NCBI GenBank assembly: GCA_013368325.1
Contig: JAACJK010000057.1
Span: 1-64,000 of the forward strand
Direction: 5' to 3'
Origin: Ephemerocybe angulata
Lineage: Eukaryota > Basidiomycota > Agaricomycetes > Agaricales > Psathyrellaceae
DNA length: 64,000 nt
A program made the translations under genes and the position numbers. The notes under the pieces are model-generated. The model made no database searches, had not been told where the DNA came from, and saw only the letters and a list, made by a program, of their open reading frames with translations. Each line of letters starts with the position of its first letter. The stretch's first letter is position 1. Below, one piece after another: positions 33,853 to 44,300 of the stretch.

Positions 33853-34455
33853 CGGCGTGATAAATATGGTAGTGCCCTGATACTCGGCAGATACTCGGGA
33901 TCTCGGCACAGAGATTACGTAAGCCATCAAAGCGCGCCCAAAGGTCCCCGCCAACCAAATCTCACCCTGTGCATGGCGAACACGCCATTCTGTGTTGTGC
34001 AAATGTGAGATTATATAAATTTAGATATATAGATACATAAACCCTCCACTCCCGTGCCAAAATGGTGGGTGTACGATTGAAAAATAGGTTAAAAGCAGGT
34101 TAGCAAAACAAAACCGGGTGCACGCTCGCTGCGCAACCCAGCGAGCAGTTAGGCTGTATTTTTGGCCCAAATAGTGAGCTAGATGATCCCAGAATACATT
34201 TCTCTCAGTTTGCTCATGAGCCCAAGAGGCGGACAGTCCTGCAACTTCACCGTGCCTCAAACCTGCCTCCCCTCCTCCAAGTCGCACCCCGGCACCCAAT
34301 CTTATCAGTCCGAGTATCAGACATGCTCCCCGCAATCTCACCGAGTATCAGATTCTCTGAGCCAATCAAAATGCTCTCATAAATGGTGGAAATCAGGCTG
34401 TCAACGGGCAACCGCCGAGTATCAGAAAGAAAATCAACGACAAATAGCGAGAATT
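33853..34455. mobile_element. 603-bp repeat element R, copy 1
   Basis: As far as I can compare by eye, identical to 61114-61716, and its first 257 bp also match 61897-62153. Such identity between loci 27 kb apart implies recent movement or copying. It contains CTGATACTCGGC (33877-33888) and the inverted GCCGAGTATCAG (34414-34425), with further CGAGTATCAG motifs at 34311-34320 and 34342-34351. No protein of its own; probably non-autonomous. Confidence 0.75.
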
Positions 34456-34594
34456 TCCGAGGCATTTTGACTCGGGTACATTGCCCCCGACTTTTTTCTG
34501 CGCCAAGACCGTGAGCCAAGCATTGCGGATATATCATTGTTCCCATCAAATGTTTCCATCAACACAGCATTTTCTGACTCCAGAGGCCGGGGAC

Positions 34595-35051
34595 CGGGTA
34601 ACGGAATATCGGTGGCGGACGAGTACGAAGATATGCCTGCATTGGAAGGGTGGGACGGTGAGGCCCTGGCCACCATGGATACGAGGGAGGATGGCATACC
34701 AATGCAAGTAGATAACTGGGATTTGAACGAATACCTTGAGATGGAATCTGAGGTCTGAAGGGCGGTGGTGTGGAGTAAACATAGATATATATATTGTAAA
34801 TGTGGCATATTTATTCTCGCGATGTGCGAGCCGTTTCCGATGGGCCAACTGAAGAGTTGAGGATCCTGCGCGCGCGATGACACTGATGTGCGAGCCGTTT
34901 CGATGGGCCAACTTCCGACACCGATATCTCCACAAGCACTGCACATATGGCCGTAGTTTTAGATGTCTTCGATGCGGATTTCCATCCTGTACTCCCGAAT
35001 GTAGTTTATATGTTGATGCAATAAATAATGATGTGAGATTGAAAGTGGGAT
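34595..35051 (+). repeat. Inverted repeat, left arm (457 bp)
   Basis: Reverse complement of 35170-35626, equal in length, with one mismatch noticed (ACACTG versus ACGCTG). It carries a copy of the last codons of gene P in the opposite orientation (…DNWDLNEYLEMESEV and stop on the plus strand) plus P's 3' flank. The 118-bp spacer is 35052-35169. Confidence 0.9.
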
Positions 35052-35169
35052 TGAAAGTGGGATGTGGGAGATATGAGTAGAGTCACTAATTGCCTCTATC
35101 ATAGGTACTAAGGCCATATATTTCAAATACGTGCTGAGGTGCAAGTCCTCCAAACAGATCTTAGACTGG

Positions 35170-35626
35170 ATCCCACTTTCAATCTCACATCATTATTTAT
35201 TGCATCAACATATAAACTACATTCGGGAGTACAGGATGGAAATCCGCATCGAAGACATCTAAAACTACGGCCATATGTGCAGTGCTTGTGGAGATATCGG
35301 TGTCGGAAGTTGGCCCATCGAAACGGCTCGCACATCAGCGTCATCGCGCGCGCAGGATCCTCAACTCTTCAGTTGGCCCATCGGAAACGGCTCGCACATC
35401 GCGAGAATAAATATGCCACATTTACAATATATATATCTATGTTTACTCCACACCACCGCCCTTCAGACCTCAGATTCCATCTCAAGGTATTCGTTCAAAT
35501 CCCAGTTATCTACTTGCATTGGTATGCCATCCTCCCTCGTATCCATGGTGGCCAGGGCCTCACCGTCCCACCCTTCCAATGCAGGCATATCTTCGTACTC
35601 GTCCGCCACCGATATTCCGTTACCCG
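35170..35626 (-). repeat. Inverted repeat, right arm (457 bp), 3' end of gene P
   Basis: Contains the genuine 3' end of gene P. Transcription of P running past its stop would copy both arms and could fold into a long hairpin. Confidence 0.9.
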
Positions 35627-37204
35627 CTTCGAATGTCATGATCTCTCCATCTTCGCACCCGGAATCACTGCCAGAGGAATAGCCATTTCCAATGTCGTTG
35701 TCGAGTGCATCATCGAATGGATTGATTGGGCTCACGGCTGCTTCCACCGGTTTGCACTTGGGCGGCTCCACCCTGGACCTTTTCCCATGCGGCGGCGGGG
35801 GGCTCTGCGTATTCTCGCTCAGGTACAGACGCTTTCTCTTCGGCATCTGCTCTATCGCTCTGACGGAGAGGGATTTCTGAGGACCGGAGGCCTGAAAAGA
35901 GTGTCGCGTTATAGTGAGCTTAGTCCCGGTCTTGTAACTTGCGAGGTACGCACCTCTCTGATCTCCGAGTTTAATAAGGTTAGCGCTCGGAGGTTCAGAA
36001 GTACGCGGTGCTTCCCATCCTTGATGGGGACACCGACGAATGAGAAGACGATCTCCACAATATCACCGGGCTTGAAGAGCTCAGGTTTGTATGCTTTGTG
36101 CCTACATGTGCCACAAGACCTGTTAGATACGTCGTTGGAATATCCAAAGCGGACTCACGCGATTAAACCTTCTTTATTCTCGTAGGTCCTGCAATACTCC
36201 ACCCGGTTATCCGACCCATGTATAAACACATCTGGCTGGATGCTACGAAGTATCCCATGGGCGTCTACTCCAGGCATGAATGGCTCATTCTTCTCGTGAG
36301 GTATTAACTTCCTGTCGGTGAAGTATCTTGCATGTGCTTCGATGCTGCGGTCACCCTCGTATGGAAGAAATTCGGGGGGTGGGATCGTTTGTCCAGGGAG
36401 ATAGCGGGCAAACGCGTCTGTCACATCCTTGACCTTGTCCCATACCTCCTCAAACTGGTCCATACCGAGTGCGGTGAGCTTAACGTGTTGTCTCAGGTTC
36501 CTGATGTGCGATAAGGATGAAGTCCTCCTGTCGACGACATAAAAAGTATGAACATGGCATCATTTGAGCTTTGTTTCTGAATACTCACGGCTTGCTACGC
36601 AGCGGTGGAAGAATCATGGAGCAGAGGATGCCCTGCATCTTGAGCACCATCTCCTCAGAGTCGTCGCGCCCGATTTCCTCTGTCATAAGCCTCACGGATG
36701 GGGGCCATTTAATCGTCTCGAACTGGAGTTCGTCGGTCTGGCGTAATATCGTGAGTCTCTTGATTGGGAGGAGGAGATTTGAAAAAAAAGCTCACGTTGA
36801 GGTTCATAAGATTTACAATGCCTTCAGAGCGCTTTGCTCGGTTGACCTCGTAAATCCTCAGTAGCATTTGACCTGGCAATACAAAGTGGTCAGTTGTTAC
36901 GATCCGCCGATTTCAAGTGCCAATAGTGACATACGGGCTTTGTGTCCGTCGTAGTCCACGTCCATGGCGAGTTCGTAGAGGCAATCGAAGGTTGAGTCTT
37001 GAGTCTGTTGGAGTGTCTGCGGGTTTCTGTGTCAATAGTCCTCATTCATCATCTCTTTTATAGCATAGCCTGCTCCGGGTCGCCACAGGTGCCTTACTCT
37101 CGTCAGCTCGAGGATTTGTGAGCAGCAACAACATTCCGAGAGGAGGATATGTGCGCGCTTCTCACCTTCGTCATCCATTCTTCAACCTCATCTTCGTTTG
37201 ACAT
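35463..37204 (-). CDS. Gene P: unknown agaricomycete expanded family, 5' end uncertain
   Basis: I do not recognise a function. A chain of short exons reads, in order: MSNEDEVEEWMTK (37204), TLQQTQDSTFDCLYELAMDV, MLLRIYEVNRAKRSEGIVNL, QFETIKWPPSVRLMTEEIGR, MDQFEEVWDKVKDVTDAFAR, FMPGVDAHGILRSIQPDVFI, FKPGDIVEIVFSFVGVPIKD with HRVLLNLRALTLLNSEIRE, and a last exon from MPKRKRLYLSEN to NEYLEMESEV. The GDIVEI...LRALTLL segment is typical, from memory, of a large family of uncharacterised agaricomycete proteins. The last exon is Pro-rich, basic then acidic. An upstream coding segment exists (EGLEILADIGDATLGNGSG), but it is one nucleotide out of frame with DSDRVRWIAYSPM, near 37240. The 5' end may therefore be broken or spliced unusually. 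It is divergent from gene Q. Confidence 0.6.
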
Positions 37205-37588
37205 GGGCGAATAGGCTATCCATCTCACTCTGTCGCTATCCTGAACCGTTTCCGAGCGTGGCGTCTCCAATATCAGCCAATATCTCCAGTCCCTCCTGCA
37301 AAATCACCCAGTTACGCAGCACCGTGAGTATGTCTTACTCGACTCCACATCGAGGAGTGTGTGTGTGTGTGAGGAGTATTGCGCTTACCGCCTGGCTGTG
37401 CAATGTGTCAGGCTTAGGGTAGAGGGCTATGGGCACAGAGTCGACTGATGGTGGGGGCTTGTGTGGAGTTCCGTTTCGGGTGGCGGACGCTGCGCGCAGC
37501 GTCGTTGAATCAGCGGGTATGATAGATCGCTAAGCTCACTCGACCTGGGCGAAGGGCGCGCTGCTAGGGCATACACCTTCAATTTGCA

Positions 37589-37597
37589 TATATAAGG
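37589..37597 (+). promoter_or_regulatory. TATA box of gene Q
   Basis: TATATAAGG, 67 nt before the ATG at 37664. It lies within the roughly 460-bp divergent P/Q promoter region. Confidence 0.55.
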
Positions 37598-37663
37598 GGA
37601 GGTCGAGGTTTCCCATTCATCAACACAACACATCCATCCTTTCACAAGATATCTTATCCTGCA

Positions 37664-40600
37664 ATGTCTCCTGTCTCGCCTCAACTGAGCTACGCGGCTG
37701 CTGTGGCTGGAGTTAAGGCACCCGAACCGGATCGAGATGTCGTGCAGCAGGCCCCCGTCATGCAGCAGGCCTCCGTCGTGCAGCAGACCCCCGTGCTGCA
37801 GAAGGACCAGCAGAAAGCGTCTAAAGAGAATCGCACCTCAAAGTCTGCAGGCCGGGCTGGTGCAAAGACGCAGAAGAAGGCGAAGGTTCCGTCTGTAGTG
37901 GATGTCCTAGGCAATGGATTCCAAGCCAATAAACCGAAGCGGTGTGTATATTTGGGGATATTTGATGGGATCTGTCTGATCGATCACGATATTACAGCGG
38001 CCGGGCTACCCAGAAGAGGTCTGTTGATCCCTCTGTATTCGCAAGGCTCAATCTCTTACCACCATCTTGCTTCCACCCAGCACCTCATTGAAAGTCAAGA
38101 CCGCGTCTGGTCACGCCAAGGCGCGCTCCAATGTCGCAAGGTGAGCTCTTCCTCTACCATACGAGGTGTCTTTCGCCAGTTCATGACATTGCTTATCACA
38201 GGCCAACCGAGGAGGAGGATGGGTTACTAGCTGACGCCCTCAGCGAAGACGAAGAAGATGGGCGCGTCTTTCCCTTTCTATCATATTGGACCAGCTCACT
38301 TACTGCTCTCGCACAACCAGCAGACTCAACCCTCTCGATCCCGATGATTCCATGTATCATGGGAAGGTTGGAAAGGGTAGGGTTGGGACTGCAGTCACGA
38401 CCTCAATCATACGTACACGCGCTGCACTGAGGGCAGAGGAGGCACCAGCTTCTGTTCGTACTCCGAGTGCGGACGCGTCGGTAGAGTCAAATGTTCTCGA
38501 TTCCGCCTCCGCGCTTCCCCTTCCGGAGGAAAGGTACTACCCCGCAATGATTGTCCTGGTACTACGATTGATTGATATGACGCCAGATTAAGCTACAAGA
38601 CCCCGGTTAGGGGTTCCCTCAAGACCAATCAGGTTGGATCGACGAGAAGGTCCGTTTTCCAGAGGTCTATTTTGACTAGGCTGAATTCATGTCCATCATC
38701 ATTTCTACCCAGTGTTCGAGCCAAACATCCCTCACCGCCTCAAAGACCGTGAGCCACCCCTGCTCTCTTCTTTTCTGTATCCCGGGTCTGACTCCTTTTT
38801 CAGGAAACGCGTTCGCTACTCTAGGAAGCAGGATTTCTCGCAGCCAGAGAAGGAGGAGTCTACCGAGGACGACCGGCCTCTGTGAGTATATCATTGACTA
38901 TGGGTGCTTCAATTTGAGCTAATATGTCTGCTTCCAGAGCTAAACGGCCCCGCACCGTTTCTCCTGAGTGTGTGATGGACGAGTCCGATGTCGACTACTT
39001 TAATCAGAACGCTTCTGATATGGAAATGGACCTTTGGTCAGTCGCACCTTCATTACTGAATTTTGTATACTGATTTCGATCATGTAGCTCTGACGACGAT
39101 GATGAGGCGGGATCGGGACACGATTGCGCCGAAGCAGGACCTACTGAAGAAGCGTATGACGCGCGCGATATCTTCATGTGCGCTAGTTCTCTTTCGACGT
39201 CCTCCGTCACTAACGAAACATTGTAGAGACGACGAAGCCATCGAAGACGACGACTCCGGGGATGACGCTTCTGATGAGGAAGATGAAGAGGGGGATGTCG
39301 GGGAGGCTGTCGACTCAGACGAAGAAATGGAAGAAACGACCCAAGTCGCCCACCTGGAGGATACTAGGCCCGATACCCCGTCGCCTCACAGACCACGTAG
39401 TGCTGCAAACACGTACGGAACCCTCTTATTTCCCCCCTCACTTGCCTGACCTGACCGTAATCTCTTTTGTTGCCTGCAGCGCCCTCTCCGCACTTTCTCC
39501 TTTAACTGCTGTTTCGGAGGATGAGAGCGATGACGGTGATCGCGAACTTACACCGCCGCCGCCTTCTCAACCACGGCGCCCCCGATGTGAGTGTAGCATG
39601 TGTAACCCCACCCCTTCTGCTCCCTGTTCGCGCGTCATGCCTCAAGCTGAGCCCTTCTTTTGTTTCATAGCCCAGAGCAAAGGGAGGAAACCTCGTGGAA
39701 GGAAGCCCAAATCGTCGTCGGCCACGATCACTTCGAAGTCTGTAAAGGAAAAGCAGGAAGGAAGAAGGTCGTCGTCGGCCACGATCACTTCGAAATCTGT
39801 AAAGGAAAAGCAGGAAGGAAGCACGTTGGGACAGGCCATATCAAGTGCCAACACAAAGGTCGCCACGACACAAGCGCCCAACAGTCTCGCCGCCGTCCCT
39901 CGCAGAACCTTCGGCTCTGTTGTCGCCTCTGTCCCCACCGGGGGTAAACCCTTCTCTTCTGAGGACGTGTTCCTTGAGGACTTGCAGCATAGCAGGCTGA
40001 AGGTCGGACCTCTTGTTTGTGGGGTCACCGATGTGAACCTCCAGGACACCCAGCTGCGCAGCCTGTATACTGACCTCCCTCCTTTAAAGTGCGTACTGCC
40101 GGATTCACTAACCTCCACTCGTGTCTAACTCTCTGTCTCCTTCACCAGCAATGGCTCTCTTCGCTCCTGGAGTGAAGCGGAAGGTCCCGGTCATATACTT
40201 TTCTCAAAGTGGGCTGAGACCTGCCCAGATATGAGCTTCGAGTCAGTTCTGTCCCAATTTTACTCGCACTATATCTAAACGGATTCTCTTCCTTGTATAG
40301 CTCGTGTCTTAGTATCATCGACTTTCGGTCATACAAGGCCTTCATCAACCCCAGCCGCATGTCCCCTCTCGACGTCTGTGTGAAAGAAGTCCCCGGTCCA
40401 CGGCCGAAGTATCACCTGTGCACCAGGGATCGCAAGCCAGCAATTTGTTTATCAACGGTTTTCTGTACTCAATCTCACGTACTCGCACCTCCGGAGCGTG
40501 GTCTGCGTCAGAAGTCCATCAGTGGAATTTTTCATTCGCAAGAGTGGGAAAGATTCGTCGGGTTTGTCTGCACTGTTTTCGGACATGAAGTCATGGATGC

Positions 40601-41111
40601 CCAGCTCGCGAGAGACGCCATCCAGTTTACTACCCGAGCTGACTTCAAGAAGGGTGAGTATCGACCTCACAGGCACCGTTTTATCCGCTGACCATGTTTG
40701 CCACAGGTGAACCCCGGGCCCAGGCGCCAACCACTTCTAGACTGACGACAATGTTCTCGAATGTCCGCAGCCCGTCGACGATGACCAAGGCAAATAGCAT
40801 GACGCTCAACTCCGTTGATACATTCAGTCTCGCCACCAATGCAACAAGTACGTGACCCAATTCGCCGTCCTGCTCATTCAACTCATACGTGAGGCGCTTC
40901 AGTTCCAGTTTACGATTGCCGCGCTGTAGAGGTTGACTTCAACAAGGATCTTCACCTTCTCGACACCTACCCTCGGTGGACTGAGGAGATTCCCTACGGC
41001 TCATTCACAGTTGTCGCGTACACTGTCGCCGTTTTTCGCGGGGCATCTTCTAGCGCTCCTACGATCAGTTTGAATATTCAGTGGGCTATGCTCCTTGGAA
41101 CTCCCAACTAG
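37664..41111 (+). CDS. Gene Q: large unknown protein of an expanded agaricomycete family
   Basis: Function not recognised. The start at 37664 gives MSPVSPQLSYAAAVAGVKAP, followed by a Gln/Val-rich stretch and a basic segment (SKSAGRAGAKTQKKAKVPSV). A series of short exons with short introns follows. The middle is strongly acidic (DDEAIEDDDSGDDASDEEDE near 39230-39290), then basic (KGRKPRGRKPKSSSATITSK). The C-terminal third looks globular: QLRSLYTDLPPL, SFESVL, CLSIIDFRSYKAFINPSRMS, SQEWERFVGFVCTVFGHEVM, and finally EVDFNKDLHLLDTYPRWTEE and SFTVVAYTVAVFRG to SLNIQWAMLLGTPN and stop at 41111. The acidic/basic modules suggest a nuclear protein. Exon limits in 37940-39200 are uncertain. It ends 230 bp before the Helitron helicase, on the same strand. 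Confidence 0.6.
39712..39825 (+). repeat. 57-bp tandem repeat (2 units) inside gene Q
   Basis: Two copies, nearly identical, each coding for the 19-residue unit SSSATITSKSVKEKQEG(RR/ST). The unit length is a multiple of three, so the frame is kept. Confidence 0.9.
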
Positions 41112-41288
41112 ACTCCGATCAACGCTTCCCTGGTTACAATCTGTATATGTACTCTATCTGTGCCCAATGGCAATATGGCTTTATCTTCTGTGGAGATGTG
41201 CCTGTGATTTATGATTCATCCCCCTTGGTTTGAAACAAGTTTGAAGGCATTCTTGATAATCAGGTGGATTGCTCAGCCGGTTGGTGGG

Positions 41289-41300
41289 TATATATATAAG
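41289..41300 (+). promoter_or_regulatory. TATA box of the Helitron helicase
   Basis: TATATATATAAG about 42-53 nt upstream of the helicase ATG at 41342, indicating its own promoter. Confidence 0.6.
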
Positions 41301-41341
41301 GGCGAGTAGCGGGTGAACGCCAGATCCATATTTGTCTAGCG

Positions 41342-44300
41342 ATGTCTATACACCTTGTCACCGAAAATATGGGCTCAGAGCGTTCTACGACCGACTGTCA
41401 AGCGGTCGTGGGTGCCTCCAAATTTGATACACGGTCGCCTCCCTTGTTTGGAGGTGGAATGCCCGTGCCTCTGTCGTTTCGCTGGGCCGAGCTGGTGCCC
41501 TATCTTCCAGTTGAGCGCGAGGATCTACCGCATCTAGGATCCGCAAGTTATAACCTTGTTAAGTATTGCTGCTTGGACGAGAGGGAGGGCGTACTTCGAT
41601 CTAATCCTGGAACTTTTGAGCTCGCTGTTCCTTTGGATCTAATCGTTAGGGGTATGCCAATAGCTGATCTCAAGATGGTGGCGAAGCTTCATCAAGTGCG
41701 CTTTGAGAGAGGCGCTACTAAAGCAAGCATGGTGAATAGCCTGTCTACGCATGTGTGCGATGGAAATTGCACCGACTGCGTTGCATTGTTCTCAGCAACG
41801 TCTGCTGCGAAAGATTTACTTGGAATGAGCTACCGGCAAGAGTACACAGAGCAGATCGCAGGTGGGGTGAAGCCGTTCTCACTCGAAGAACTGTTAACAT
41901 TTGCCAAAATACCTTTTGAACTGCAGTCTCTATATGAGCTCGGAGGCCGTTTCGTGACGATTCTGGAGTGTGACGGAGCAGGGAAGTATCCTGATATCAT
42001 GGATGGCCACATACGGTGCACACCTGTCCCTTGGATGAACATCGCTCGGAAGGGAACCAAAACGGTTATCCAGCATTTAGCTAAGATGCACGGCGTAACA
42101 TCAATTTTAGCCAGAACACCCAGGAATGAAGCCATGAACCATTTGAGTTCGCACCGTTGCATTGATTGCAGATCCTTCCAAGCCGTTTTCAGACCTTTTA
42201 CAGCGGTCCAGAGGAAGCCGCAGCGCAGCATGGGTCCACGTCGCCCAAAGTCGGTAGACCCAGACACCCTACCGGTCACCGACGAAGATTTGGATGGACC
42301 CAAGCTAAACCTCGAACCACCGAATCCCGTAGTACACCGCTGGCCACCTGAGCCCCTCACAGCTCACGCACAGGCGGATATAGTGAGAGATTTGTGTGAG
42401 GACCTAGTGCCGTTGATGTTCGAGGAAGCGGGGTGTGCGATTTGTGGACAGTTGACGTTGCTGACCGATTTGGCACCGCTAGATACCCTGGAAGTATCGC
42501 TCGATCCGCTAATTGAGGTGGGCCTAGTACGGAAAGAGAGGAAGAAGATTGAGGAACGAATAAAATTTGATAAGGGACCGGTTTTGGATAGGTCATGCTC
42601 AGCTGCATGCCTGCCATGTATAGCGTGTCTCGCACAAGGAAAGCGACCTGTGACGGCCCTGGCGAATGGTTTGTGGCTAGGGGATGTACCGAAGGAGCTC
42701 TCTATACTCACCTACGCGGAGCAATGTCTCGTTGCAAGAGTGAGGAGCAATCGTTGTGTCGTAAGAGTGTCATGCGGCCAGTCTAAGATGATGGCAAATG
42801 CGATATCGTTCCCCTGCCCTACACCTAAGGTTTACAAGCTGCTACCCCCTAGAAAGGAAGAGCTCGATGATGTATTAGCGTTTATATATACTGGAATTAA
42901 ACCTCCGAGTGAAGATGATATCGGACGCACCCCAATGTTGGTACGAAGGAAGGTGGTCGGTGCGGCCCTGGACTGGCTGAAACTGAACCACGTCGACTAC
43001 TCAGACCTGAGAATAGATCGCGCCGCCCTTGAGGAACTCCCTGAGCATGGGTCTCCAGTAGAAGTAACAGTAAGGCCCATGCTTCATGGCACTAACGTTA
43101 ATGTGGCCGCCACAAGCGTACATGATAATACCGAAGAGGAAGGCACTGACCAAGGAGACTGCCCATTCAAAGTGAACGGATTGATCGGCGGAAACCTAAG
43201 TACCATGTCGATAGAAGCAAAGAAGGCGGCTGCTATTCGTCATATCCAGATGGGGGGAAATGTCCTGGCAATTGGGAGGGCTGACGCACCAGAGTCCATT
43301 TATGATAATCCACAGCTTTACCCGCAGATGTACCCGTGGCTCTTCCCCTATGGTATTGGGGGCGTCGGCTCTCCACGACTACGCGGGTTAATCTCTGACT
43401 TCAGGCAGAAACGGTGGATGCTCCTGTATCATGACAAGCGATTTCAGTACGACAGTCGATTCATTTTAATCGCATTCAATCATGAACAGATTAAGAAAGG
43501 CACCACTGCAAGCTTCGTTTTGGCAAAGCGGCGCAACTTCGCCTCTATCGTGACGCAAGTCGCGAGCATCAACCCTTCTGTGGTTATGAACCTTTCTCAC
43601 AGACTTCAAGAGGGAGAACGCGTAATCCCTGAGACAGAGGAGGAGAAGCGCTGCTACACCTTGATGGACCAAATCGAGCACGTAGGGGAAGCAGTGCCTG
43701 GGTCAGTCGCCGGAAAGAAAAAGATGAGAAATAACTTATGGTCTATGATATCGTACAAAGGTGCGCCGTCATGGTTCGTCACACTCTCTCCCGTCGATCA
43801 CAAGCATCCTCTATGTCTATACTGGGCTGATAAAGACATCAAGTTTAGCCCTGACTTCAAAGATTACAATAAACGGATACGACTCATCGCCAAAAACCCT
43901 GTCGCGGGGGCTCGCTTTTTCCACTTCCTAGTTCAGCTTTTTATTTTTCACCTACTTAGATGGGGCGATAAGGACGGGAGGGCCGGAGTATTTGGTCATA
44001 CCTCAGCTTATTTTGGCACGGTCGAGCAGCAGGGTCGGATGACCCTCCATCTGCATATGCTCATATGGATTATTTGCGCTCTGAGCCCCCAGGAAATCAA
44101 AGATAAGCTGATGTCTGACGATAGCGAGTTCAAGAGAGACTTGATAGCGTACCTCGAAAGAAGTCACACAGGTGACTTCATGACTGGCTCCATGTCTGAC
44201 ATGAAAGAACGGTACGACGGGAAGAGGACAGCTGCTGACGACCCGACCCAAAGGCTCCCGGTCGCACCGCCACAAACTGAGTGTCGGGATTATACCACAT

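Noticed and set aside
34537..34758. Plus-strand ORF in the left inverted arm as a separate gene
   Set aside because: It is the copied 3' end of gene P in reverse orientation, lacking the upstream exons and promoter.
39712..39825. CRISPR-like direct repeats
   Set aside because: Only two adjacent units with no spacers, inside a eukaryotic coding exon.
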